A program made the translations under genes and the position numbers. A stretch of DNA of 64,000 bases from NCBI RefSeq assembly GCF_024494655.1, contig NZ_JANHDL010000002.1:186001-250000 (forward strand), given 5' to 3'. A model generated the notes under the pieces. It worked only from the letters and a program-made list of their open reading frames with translations. It had not been told where the DNA came from and made no database searches. The stretch comes from Halorubrum laminariae (GTDB lineage Archaea; Halobacteriota; Halobacteria; Halobacteriales; Haloferacaceae). Position 1 is the stretch's first letter; every line of letters starts with the position of its first letter. Positions 43,114 through 51,534 of this stretch are shown here, in pieces.

Positions 43114-43279
43114 CTTTCAGACCCTCCTCAAATCAAGAATCATCATACGCACCCAGCTTTTCCCATGATTAGTCATACCACAGTGATTACTATTACCATA
43201 TAAACAGTTGGTTTCGTTCAATCAACTCATTCATCTATTAAAATACGTCAGAACTCTAGTTTGATCCCGTCATAAAACT

Positions 43280-43699
43280 TCAGCTTCGACTGATCACGTC
43301 CGCCACAGTCTCTGTCTCAATGGAGACAGCATCGGGCTCACCCTCATACAACCCAATTGCTTCAAGCTTCTCAACCACTTGTCGAATGAAATCGGTCGGA
43401 TCCCCAGCTTGATTAGTGGGTACAATGATCACCCCAGTTCCAAGTAGAACCGCCGCGACATCCTCATCTGAAGAGATATACACGAGCCCTGGGAACTGTT
43501 CTGGCTCGTACCGGATATTCTCCAATCCAAGTCCAATAGCAATCGCATTGAGATTCAACTCCGCACCAAGCCGAGCCACGCATACCGTCTGCTCCTGATC
43601 AATCCCTTCCAACACCTCGGGCAACACACCAATATCGCCACTCGAATACCCCGTTTGGAGCGCTTCAAGCAACTCTCCCACGACTTCACGATCACTCAT
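43280..43699 (-). CDS. Half-size TATA-binding protein (single TBP repeat)
   Basis: The 139-residue protein has about 35 unfamiliar N-terminal residues and then one TBP repeat: LNLNAIAIGLGLENIRYEPE, QFPGLVYISSDED and a closing helix FIRQVVEKLEAIGL. This equals the second repeat of haloarchaeal TBP. Full TBP has two repeats (about 180 residues); the first is absent. The stirrup Phe in QFPGL is kept, but the second intercalating Phe (LLFGSG in TBP) is Leu (AVLLGTG). It lies 166 bases upstream of sngA in the same direction. It may dimerise, compete with TBP, or regulate sngA. Confidence 0.8.
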   Translation of the reverse strand: MSDREVVGELLEALQTGYSSGDIGVLPEVLEGIDQEQTVCVARLGAELNLNAIAIGLGLENIRYEPEQFPGLVYISSDEDVAAVLLGTGVIIVPTNQAGDPTDFIRQVVEKLEAIGLYEGEPDAVSIETETVADVISRS

Positions 43700-43802
43700 A
43701 AACTGATTCACAAATAGAGGACTATTGAAACTAATGGTACCTAAACATGTTCTCGGCGACGACGAAGACAGCCACAGTCTCGCTGACCTCACCTACCACT
43801 CA

Positions 43803-44087
43803 ATGGCCACACCCTTGACGCGAATACCCACCCGCAAAGACAAGCGCGACCTCTTCATGATCACTCAAAACCCCGAAGATATCGACAGCGATATCCTCAA
43901 ACAAACCAACACCAACATCTTCCTCGGCCTCCGTGAAGAAGTCATCACCAAAGTCCCTTCCATCCCTCGCGGCTACGAACAAGACCTCCAAAAATACGGC
44001 AAAGGCCAAGCCGTCATCAAAGCCCCCGACGTCGAAGCCGTTGAAGTCAAAGGACTCTCCTACTGCCTCACCCAACACAGTAGCTGA
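43803..44087 (+). pseudogene. C-terminal fragment of a HerA-like ATPase
   Basis: The 94-codon frame LFMITQNPEDIDSDILKQTN...EEVITKVPSIPRGYEQDLQKYGKGQAVIKAP matches the end of HerA-type ATPases (compare IISQRPSKIDPDVLSQC and GLTPGQAVV in the herA of this window). The Walker motifs and most of the gene are missing. It is divergent from the half-TBP gene and was probably left by replacement of an older defence module. Confidence 0.75.
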
Positions 44088-44395
44088 GAAGCCACCTACA
44101 GTATTCCACACAAGCATCCGTACTCGTTGCTACACACCGGTATTTCTCACAGAAGATTGGAAAGAGAAGCTAGTGCTACGGTATTCACTTATCGAGTCGT
44201 CTCATCGTCTCTCGCAGAGATTCTGAATCAAGACCGACTTGCGGCGGCGATTTTTTCTCCAACAGATCTCACGAGCGACTGATTGGAAGTCGTTCGCGTT
44301 TTCCTCCGTCTCAACGGTTGACGGCTTACAGTGGTCGTGTCACAAGCACCAAACGGAACGCTCAAGAAACAGCACAGAGTAGGTTTGAGTGATCT
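44088..44395. other. Non-coding gap
   Basis: 308 bases between the HerA fragment and the next gene. No credible gene, tRNA or repeat was found; short frames have no coding bias. Confidence 0.4.
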
Positions 44396-45205
44396 GTGCG
44401 TCCATTTCGTGCTGGCGAAGCTGCCTACGAACGATCCATCGCAATTGATGCGAGCACTATCGGTGACATCACGATCACCGTTGCTGTGAGTGCGGATCGT
44501 ACCGCTGAGTTGGCGATTCTGGACAGCATTTACGCCGCGGCCGAGGGATATCCGTTCTTCCCGTTTCGAGACAAATCACATGATTTGACGTACGAAGATA
44601 GCGTTGGGTTCTTCGAGACGGTCGTTCAGAATAACAGTCAGTATCTGAACGCGACTGCTCATCTCGGCCGGGACGGGTCTGATCCGGAACGTATTGAAGC
44701 AGCCCAATCTGCTGTTCTCGCTGAACAGGTGGGAGTCGAAGATTCGCTCGTGATTCTTGACGGTAACGAGGACAAGGCAGAACGGTTTGGGCGTGCAATC
44801 ACGGGGATCTCAGGCCGGTGCCCACCGATGGCGACCTGTATCCAGTCAGAACTGTATTACCCCACCTCCCTACTCGCCGACCTCTGTGCGAGTCATCTTG
44901 CATACCAGATCGACCATCCCCGCCATTGCTCTGAGGTGACGCCACCTGCCCCAGTAACCAAAGAGGAATTCAACCATCTTTGGGGACCCGCATACAATGA
45001 GATAGTGAATTCCTCGTCTCCTGTGTACACAGAGCCAATTGAGCAACGAAGGGCCGAAACCGTTCCAACTCGGATGAGTTGTTGGTTCGAGGGTGTGATG
45101 GGCGGCGGCGAACCAGTTCAGTTCGAGTCCTCTGTCCGGCCAATTGTGCAGTATGCCCGAAGAGAAGGCTATGAAGAACTCGCTACCCGTCTCTCTGAGG
45201 TATAG
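44396..45205 (+). CDS. Unrecognised protein, possibly RNase H-fold (DUF3800-like)
   Basis: The 269-residue protein starts with GTG. Three spaced acidic sites, RSIAIDASTIG (early), LVILDGNEDKAERFG (middle) and SLLADLCASHLAYQI (late), recall DUF3800 proteins, where an N-terminal Asp, a middle Asp and a late ADLVA motif form an RNase H-like site. The match is by pattern only. It is followed by the GmrSD gene on the same strand (217-base gap). Could be a nuclease of the defence island. Confidence 0.55.
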   Translation: MRPFRAGEAAYERSIAIDASTIGDITITVAVSADRTAELAILDSIYAAAEGYPFFPFRDKSHDLTYEDSVGFFETVVQNNSQYLNATAHLGRDGSDPERIEAAQSAVLAEQVGVEDSLVILDGNEDKAERFGRAITGISGRCPPMATCIQSELYYPTSLLADLCASHLAYQIDHPRHCSEVTPPAPVTKEEFNHLWGPAYNEIVNSSSPVYTEPIEQRRAETVPTRMSCWFEGVMGGGEPVQFESSVRPIVQYARREGYEELATRLSEV

Positions 45206-45422
45206 AAATCAGGTGCGTTTCCTGTGCCCACGTCCGTCTTCGACGCCTATTGGCTTGCGCCGCCAGGCTTGCGGGCCATGGTCACACAGGCTCCACGCAG
45301 CACCTCTGCGCTCATCTCTAGATACTATACGCCAGCATATAGAACTTTGGATGGCGACCGAGGACGTTCTTGGAGTGGATATCACCCTGGGAACTTTCTC
45401 TCTCCGCTGAACACACGACCGT

Positions 45423-47555
45423 ATGGAATCGGGAAAGAAATCGTTAGAAGAACTAACGACAGCAGGGGTGTTCCACGTTCCGGAGTACCAGCGGTACTAC
45501 TCGTGGACGGAACCGGAGTGGGACGACCTCTGGACTGACCTCTACACGCTTCCGCCGGACAAACAGCACTACTTCGGGACGATCATCATCCAGAAAACGG
45601 ACGAAACGGAAAGCGGCGGGAGTACCGGAGGGTACGGCTCTTCCAGAGAGAAACCGATCAACCTCCTCATCGATGGCCAACAGCGCCTCACCTCACTTGC
45701 ACTGCTGGTACGCTCAATGACGGAGTGTCTGGAAGAGATCGCACCGGAGACGGATCACGAGGCCGAGATACTCGGTGACGTCGAAGAAATGCGCGAGACG
45801 CTTCTCGTGGAGGACAACATCTACCAGCTCCAATTACTTGACGAGGAGGACAACAAGTATCTCGAATGGCTGATTACCGGGCACGACGTTCACGAACCGG
45901 AGCGCCCGTCCCAGCGGAAGATGATCGAGGCGAAGGAATACTTCGACGAGCAACTCGATGATCTCACTGCGTCCCCTGATGTTAATCCCGTAGACGTCGC
46001 CACCGAACTCAAGCAACTCTGGGAGACCATCCTCGAACTCGAACTGATGGTGTACGTCGTTGACGCAGCCAACCCCGAGAAGGCAACGCTCATCTTCGAC
46101 AACGTCAACGACCGCGGCCGGTCCCTCTCAACGTTCGACAAGACGAAGTCATTCCTGATGCGGATGGCCTATCTCGCCGCGGCCGACGAAGGTGAGGCCC
46201 AAGCGACCATTCGCCGCATTCGGCAGTCCTTCGGGGAAATGTATAATGACCACCAGACAATGCTGGAGTCACCGTACGTCACCGACATCAGCGACGATGC
46301 GGTCCAGCGGTATCACTTCATCTCGTACTTCGACTGGTCAAACTCCGACGAGTACAGCGATCCGGCCTTCCTCACCGAACTGAAAGAACACGTCCGCACG
46401 CTCCGAAGGGAAAACCCTCAAGCGTGCTTGGAATACATCCGCGACTACACCAACAGCTTGGAGCGCGGATTCGACGCGTTAGCGAAAGTTCTTGACTGTA
46501 CCGGCGACGACGAAGTTTCGACCCTCATTCATCGGATACATCGCCTGCGTCATGCGACGAAGTTCTACCCGTTGCTGCTTAAAGCGTGGCCGAACCTTGA
46601 TGAAGACGAGAGACTGGAGCTCCTGAACGCGATTGAAACGTACATCTTCCGCGTCTACTCTATTGGGAACCATCGAAGCCACACTGGTGAGTCCAGCCTC
46701 TACGTCCGTACACGGAACCTCAGCAAGGACAGCCCTGCCGATGTCTGGGTAAGCAAAGTCGTCTCCCTGATGAACCGATACGAGGACGACTCGCAATTCC
46801 GACGATCATTGTCCGCTGCTGACCTCTACTCGAAAGCGAGCTCGCAAGATCTCCGGTATCTCTTCTACTTCTACAACGAACATCGAGCTGACGAGAAGGG
46901 TGAACGTGGGGGACCGACGCTCTCGGAAGCAATGAGCAACGAATACACGGTCGAACACATCTGGCCACAGAGTCCTGACGAACTCCCCATCCAGGATGCC
47001 GACGACTATCCGAGTCCCGAAGCGCGGTATGATGCATATGTTCACCGTCTCGGGAACCTCACGTTGGCGAGCAGACCATGGAACTCGAAGTGGGGAAATG
47101 CTGCGTTCGAGACAAAGCGCGACGACGGGTACGTAGAGTCGAAGCTCTGGGTGCAGTGGGACATCCAGGACAACTATGACGAGTGGTCCGTCGAAAATAT
47201 CGAGGACCGCGAAGAGGCGATAATCGAGTTTGTTCTCAAAGAGTGGGCGACGCCTAAGACACGTCTTGGCGGTGTTGAAGAACCTGCAGACGCTATCGAC
47301 CGGCTTACGACGGAAGAACAGTACGTCCTCAAGGCACTCCGCCAGAACACCGGCGGCGCGGTCCGTCGTGTCATCCACGGAGAAGTATGCGAAATCCCCG
47401 ATTCACCGTTCACAGAACCAAATTCGAACGGTACAGAACGAAACGAGGTGGGTTCGATTCTGAGTCGCCTCCAGAACGTTGGCCTCGCTGAGCAGAACAA
47501 GCATACCTGGTCACCCACCGACGAGGCGCTTACCGTGGAGGCCCCTGACACGTGA
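45423..47555 (+). CDS. GmrSD-family type IV restriction enzyme (DUF262-DUF1524)
   Basis: The 710-residue protein has the GmrS-like DUF262 domain (1-230): HVPEYQRYYSWTEPEWDDLW and D84-G-Q-Q-R, a NTP-dependent part, and a GmrD-like DUF1524 nuclease with H512-I-W-P-Q-S and HRLGNLTL, a His-Me finger. A winged-helix-like tail follows. Family members cut DNA with modified bases, such as glucosylated hydroxymethylcytosine of viruses. Both halves are fused, as in many GmrSD enzymes. Confidence 0.92.
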   Translation: MESGKKSLEELTTAGVFHVPEYQRYYSWTEPEWDDLWTDLYTLPPDKQHYFGTIIIQKTDETESGGSTGGYGSSREKPINLLIDGQQRLTSLALLVRSMTECLEEIAPETDHEAEILGDVEEMRETLLVEDNIYQLQLLDEEDNKYLEWLITGHDVHEPERPSQRKMIEAKEYFDEQLDDLTASPDVNPVDVATELKQLWETILELELMVYVVDAANPEKATLIFDNVNDRGRSLSTFDKTKSFLMRMAYLAAADEGEAQATIRRIRQSFGEMYNDHQTMLESPYVTDISDDAVQRYHFISYFDWSNSDEYSDPAFLTELKEHVRTLRRENPQACLEYIRDYTNSLERGFDALAKVLDCTGDDEVSTLIHRIHRLRHATKFYPLLLKAWPNLDEDERLELLNAIETYIFRVYSIGNHRSHTGESSLYVRTRNLSKDSPADVWVSKVVSLMNRYEDDSQFRRSLSAADLYSKASSQDLRYLFYFYNEHRADEKGERGGPTLSEAMSNEYTVEHIWPQSPDELPIQDADDYPSPEARYDAYVHRLGNLTLASRPWNSKWGNAAFETKRDDGYVESKLWVQWDIQDNYDEWSVENIEDREEAIIEFVLKEWATPKTRLGGVEEPADAIDRLTTEEQYVLKALRQNTGGAVRRVIHGEVCEIPDSPFTEPNSNGTERNEVGSILSRLQNVGLAEQNKHTWSPTDEALTVEAPDT

Positions 47556-47579
47556 TACACGTCCAGCAACTGCTGCAAA

Positions 47580-47640
47580 TAGAACATTGTTCCGACGGAC
47601 CGTTAGGAGCCGTTTTGATTGGTTGATGTACTCGTTCACG
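47580..47640 (-). pseudogene. Fragment of a Doc-like gene
   Basis: The minus strand encodes VNEYINQSKRLLTVRRN, nearly identical to VNEYIIESKRLLTVRRN of the Doc-like protein at 19563. It is cut on one side by an IS end (47641) and fades on the other. A homologous toxin gene was therefore once present in the island. Confidence 0.7.
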
Positions 47641-47672
47641 GCTTTGTTGAAATCCTCCGAAGATGACATATT
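47641..47672. mobile_element. Solitary IS6-like end
   Basis: GCTTTGTTGAAATCCTCCGA and the next 12 bases match the right end of element B read in reverse. No partner end or transposase remains here. Confidence 0.6.
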
Positions 47673-47705
47673 CGAACCAGCTTCCGGTCAGCACAGATAA
47701 GGTAT

Positions 47706-48135
47706 TTACTGAGCAGGAGAGAGTTGTACCCGCTTAAACCAGAATTGGCAGACAGCCTCTACAAGTGACTCAAACTTGTCCGGGGTGGTTGACTTCGGCA
47801 TGTATGCGTTGGCGTTGGCATCGTAACATCGTTTGATATCGTTTCTCTCCGCAGAACTCGTGAGTATAATCACTGGAAGACGCTTGATCTGTAGGGATGT
47901 TTGATTGTATCGGGGAAATTACATATTTTCCCAGGAGATTCAAATCTACGAGTGCGGGATCGGGGAGCAAGCTCGTTTCGTCGTGTGCTCGCTTGTGTAA
48001 GAAGTCAACCGCGTCATCTCCGTTGGTGATTATGTGGAGTGTTGTCTCGATATCGATGTTCACTGTCTTGAACGCTTCTTGTGTCAGACGAATGTCGCCG
48101 GGGTTGTCCCCTACAAGGAGGATTTTTAACTTCAT
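47706..48135 (-). pseudogene. Response-regulator receiver pseudogene
   Basis: KILLVGDNPGDIRLTQEAFK and LVDLNLLGK give the first half of a receiver domain in one frame; LPVIILTSSAERND, YDANANAYMPK and FESLVEAVCQFW give the rest in another, ending at TAA 47706. The family normally has about 145 residues with a phospho-acceptor Asp, present here in VDLNL. One frameshift near the middle breaks it. Confidence 0.82.
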
Positions 48136-48308
48136 CGTCAGATGATCGGTCGATAGAACGGTCTATCATAGAACAGTTCACAAGGTGATTGATTTCAAGA
48201 CTGAAGAGCCGAATCACCTGCTCAGTATATCTGTAGAGTATGAGCGTAGGCCAATGGTTGTCTGAGTTTGCGTTGGGCCGATAGCCACTCTATCTTCGAT
48301 GGCGAACC

Positions 48309-49343
48309 TTACTGTCTCACGACTCCCCGTGCGTCGATGAGATGGGATAATCCTTCGTTGAATCGAGTGTCCTGCGTGCTGGCGTCAATATCCGATTTGC
48401 AGGCGGCGATTAGCCGGTTAAGCCCTTGTCCACGCTTGGAGAAGTGGGTGCGATAGTCACGTAGCGTTGGACCGTCATGCGAGATCGCGTACGGTTGATC
48501 TGAGTTGAGTACGTCCTTGGGGATTGCCTCCTTAGCGGCGCGAAACTGATTCCTGGCTTGGTCTAATTTCCCTTGCTCGTGCTTTCGAGCTCCTGTTTCG
48601 ATGAACTCACCCGTATCGAGATACGCTTGAACCGTGGTACTGAGTTGGTTCTGAATCTGTACTTGAGTGGTGATGTGGGCTGCTACCTGTTCTATTTCAG
48701 GGAGTAGAGATCCTGCAGATACCTCCTCCACTGCTCGTTCCCCGGCTTTTCTGGCTTCATCATTACTTGTCTCGATTACATCGGAATCAAGGACATCCGG
48801 TGGCGCTTGCTCCGGACGGGCGCCGTCATGCAGCGCAGGAAACTCGATTGTTGCGAGATCATGCTGTGTTGATGCGGCGTACTGGAGAACATCGTTGAGA
48901 GATTGGTAATACGTCAGTACTGCTTCAAGCCGAGCCACGCGTGTTGCGGGACGTGACTGGGATGGGGGAGAAGCAATCCCAGGAATAACGCTGAGTACGT
49001 TGGCGACATTTCGCTGTTTCTCGGCGATCCAGACACTCTGTGTTACTGTCGCATCATGAAGAACCTCAGTGATCGTCTCGATCGTGCCCTCCACCGTCAG
49101 CGTGAGGCCCGACATTAGAAGTGGGTCCCGCAGATCAGTCACCTCGATTCGCTCGGCAAGCGTTGTCGCGCTCTCCTCAGCATCTGTCAGGCGTGAATGA
49201 GCATTGCTTGACGTGGGAAGTTGGTTTCTAAATACGAAACCTGTCCCAGCAACTGGTAGAATTCCTTTTAGAACGTCTCTCCGGCCTAAATCACGCTCGT
49301 CAACCCACTCTTGGACGGTTTCTCGATCGGGGGTCTCGTCCAT
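48309..49343 (-). CDS. Tat-exported helical protein, function unknown
   Basis: The 344-residue protein has a twin-arginine signal: LGRRDVLKGILPVAGTGF at about 19-36, where RRDVLK fits the Tat consensus. The rest is almost all helix with many Ala, Glu and Gln and no transmembrane segment. It is divergent from the gene at 49404 with only 60 bases between them, so the two may work together at the cell surface. No family recognised. Confidence 0.7.
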   Translation of the reverse strand: MDETPDRETVQEWVDERDLGRRDVLKGILPVAGTGFVFRNQLPTSSNAHSRLTDAEESATTLAERIEVTDLRDPLLMSGLTLTVEGTIETITEVLHDATVTQSVWIAEKQRNVANVLSVIPGIASPPSQSRPATRVARLEAVLTYYQSLNDVLQYAASTQHDLATIEFPALHDGARPEQAPPDVLDSDVIETSNDEARKAGERAVEEVSAGSLLPEIEQVAAHITTQVQIQNQLSTTVQAYLDTGEFIETGARKHEQGKLDQARNQFRAAKEAIPKDVLNSDQPYAISHDGPTLRDYRTHFSKRGQGLNRLIAACKSDIDASTQDTRFNEGLSHLIDARGVVRQ

Positions 49344-49403
49344 CCCTGTAAATTGTCAACCGCACGAGAAGGGTTTAAATTCATCGCTGATCGTGTATTG
49401 AAT

Positions 49404-50303
49404 ATGACTGAAGCCGACCCCGCTCGGCTCGCGGATTCGAAAGCTCGCATTCAGACTGGCCTCCGATCTCACGCAGTCGCTTCCACGCCCTCCCAGCGGA
49501 CTGTCCAACTTGCTGACCGACTCGCCGTCGTTCACTCCGAACTTGGCGACACAGAACTGGCAGCAGTCATAGAGGACCAGCAGCTATCCGAAGCTGTCGG
49601 GGACATCAACACAGACAGACTCCACGGCATCCGGAAAGTTACGGAAGTGATCGAAGAAGACCTCGCAATCGATATTGGGCACAGCAAATTCGCACGGATC
49701 GCAGGCATCGCATCGACATTCACTTCCATGGGCTCATTTGCTCTTGCAGGTCACAGCCTTCTGCTCTCCGCCACTGCACTCGATACCGCCCACGAAGAAG
49801 CTGGTTCGGTTTCTGCCATTAAGACGCCGCAGTTCTTCGATTTTTATCGATCACTGGCCATTTTCATCGCAGAAGGAATGCTCTTCACGACCCCATTGAA
49901 TTTCAAGACCGCATGGAGAGGAACACGATTTTTCAATAACCTAGTGCTCTACCGGTTCAGGGCCGTACACAATGGCCTCTATAAACTGCTGTTGAGCGAA
50001 GTCCATTACGCAATCCGCGGTATCGTCCCGGCAGCGCTACGGGATCCTGAAGCGTTCGCCACGTATCTCAGCTCCATGGTGATGCAGACTGTCGAGTTTA
50101 TCCAGGAGGTCAAGGACATCAATCCCCTCACTTTCCTCGACACAGCGAAATCAATCGGACGTGAGTTCGAAACCTTCGTCGAGAACACGTACGATGTGAC
50201 CACAAGCGATGTCGATATTACTGCGATAGCAGAGGAAGCTCTCTCCGAATTCACGACCACCTCCGATTCCAGAACCATGTACACCCCGACTCAGGGATTC
50301 TAA
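49404..50303 (+). CDS. Unrecognised helical protein with hydrophobic segments
   Basis: 299 residues; N-terminal helices, hydrophobic stretches at about 105-130 (GIASTFTSMGSFALAGHSLL) and 150-170 (LAIFIAEGMLFTTP), then amphipathic helices and an acidic end. A TATA-like TTTAAAT (about 49375-49381) lies about 25 bases before the ATG. Divergent partner of the Tat-exported protein. No known family. Confidence 0.65.
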   Translation: MTEADPARLADSKARIQTGLRSHAVASTPSQRTVQLADRLAVVHSELGDTELAAVIEDQQLSEAVGDINTDRLHGIRKVTEVIEEDLAIDIGHSKFARIAGIASTFTSMGSFALAGHSLLLSATALDTAHEEAGSVSAIKTPQFFDFYRSLAIFIAEGMLFTTPLNFKTAWRGTRFFNNLVLYRFRAVHNGLYKLLLSEVHYAIRGIVPAALRDPEAFATYLSSMVMQTVEFIQEVKDINPLTFLDTAKSIGREFETFVENTYDVTTSDVDITAIAEEALSEFTTTSDSRTMYTPTQGF

Positions 50304-50418
50304 CGATCAGCAGAATGCTGGCTCGGAAACATGGTACTGTGTGGATCCAACATTGCGGCAGTTCCCTCTCACAGTAGAGTACTGTGTGGTTAGTGTGAAC
50401 TTTAGATACCACCAGCAA

Positions 50419-50812
50419 GGCTCTGTTGAATTCCTATTGTTCAGACATATTTTCGCCTAAAACAGCCGGTTGATGAGAGCTGCGTGTCTTGTTTCTCAAC
50501 GGTCAAATTCGTTCGTCCCAACGAGATACGAACCGTACAATAAGAGGGCAACAGGCACTAAAAACCCAAATGATGTTGATCCTGCGTAGAAGTTAGCCAC
50601 CGCCAAGCCTAGTATCGACACCTGAAGACCAATGATACTCTTGTTTGCGCTCATATCAATCATGTTCTGCTCACTACAAATAATCTCTCGGCATCCTAGC
50701 GGACCTAGTACTGTCTGGTGACCCGGAGATCTGATAATGAGTCCCCTGTACTAAGCGATCGAGGGCATGAAACTATCAACTTCTGAGGATTTCAACAAAG
50801 CCACCAGCAATG
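50419..50812. mobile_element. Non-autonomous IS6-like element B with passenger gene
   Basis: Ends GGCTCTGTTGAATTCCT (50419-50435) and AGGATTTCAACAAAGCC (50796-50812) are inverted; ACCAGCAA is repeated at 50411-50418 and 50813-50820, a perfect 8-bp target duplication. The terminal regions match element A, but the interior is different and encodes another small membrane protein. It lies seven bases from the degenerate IS6 copy at 50828. Confidence 0.87.
50496..50663 (-). CDS. 55-residue membrane protein carried by element B
   Basis: The frame begins MIDMSANKSIIGLQVSIL and has two membrane segments (about 10-27 and 32-50) and an acidic end. It occupies the same position and orientation inside element B as the 135-residue membrane protein does in element A, which supports its being real although short. 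Function unknown. Confidence 0.6.
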   Translation of the reverse strand: MIDMSANKSIIGLQVSILGLAVANFYAGSTSFGFLVPVALLLYGSYLVGTNEFDR

Positions 50813-50827
50813 AATACAGTTTGATCT

Positions 50828-51526
50828 GGCTCTGTTGAAATCCTCAGAGATTGGTTGCTGAATACGGTCGCGTTGAGTTTGGCGTGAATTGTGGTAGACG
50901 GCGACGGCTTCGACCCAGTTTTCAGCTGTCTCTAGCGCGACATGGCTGAAACTATTCGAAAACGATGATGTTCGTCGTTCTATTTCTCAAAAGACACGTT
51001 CGATAGCATTCCGATTTCCATGTTGAATGATTTGAAATCGATACCCGTCTTCAGCAAGAACTGGTCCGGGATAGTCTACGTCATCGACGAGAAATTCGAC
51101 GTTGTCAAGCTGATAACGGCGGTGAAGATCGGTGAGAAACCATCGCGTTGTCTGTCTATTTGCGGTCGGATAGAGGCTCACGTGGAGTATCTCGTTCGTA
51201 TACGGATCAACCGCGCCGTACAGCCACAACTTTCGACCATGGAGCCGGATCATCTTTTCGTCAACCGCGAACTGATCCTCGGAGACGGTTGAGATCGGCT
51301 GTAGATCGGCTTTATGTACCCAGTTGTGAATAGCGACGTGACTCCGATCGATCCCATATTCATCGAGAGATTTACTTACCTCACGTAGTGACATACCAGC
51401 CAAATGACAGCGGATCCCTACTTCGATCGCTCAGCGCGGAGTTCGATCTCGCTCCACAAATGACAAGTCGATCCACGTGATACCATCGTTGAAGCGGTCG
51501 AATTCTGCCACAGACACTCAGAACTC
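50828..51526. mobile_element. Degenerate IS6-family element C
   Basis: The left end GGCTCTGTTGAAATCCT (50828-50844) and a broken IS6 transposase are present; the right end is missing where the ISH1-like element sits (51535). Its terminal bases match elements A and B, so an intact relative could mobilise them. Confidence 0.75.
50987..51511 (-). pseudogene. IS6-family transposase with internal stop
   Basis: The product has SLREVSKSLDEYGIDRSHVA (HTH), VDEKMIRLHGRKLWLYGAVD (first Asp), FLVDDVDYPGPVL (second Asp) and a truncated end NRNAIERVF near the catalytic Glu. From a GTG at 51511 the frame reads AEFDRFNDGITWIDLSFVER, then a TGA at 51431-51433 in place of the Trp codon normal for this group. 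It is probably inactive. Confidence 0.85.
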
Positions 51527-51534
51527 GTCCGCCT

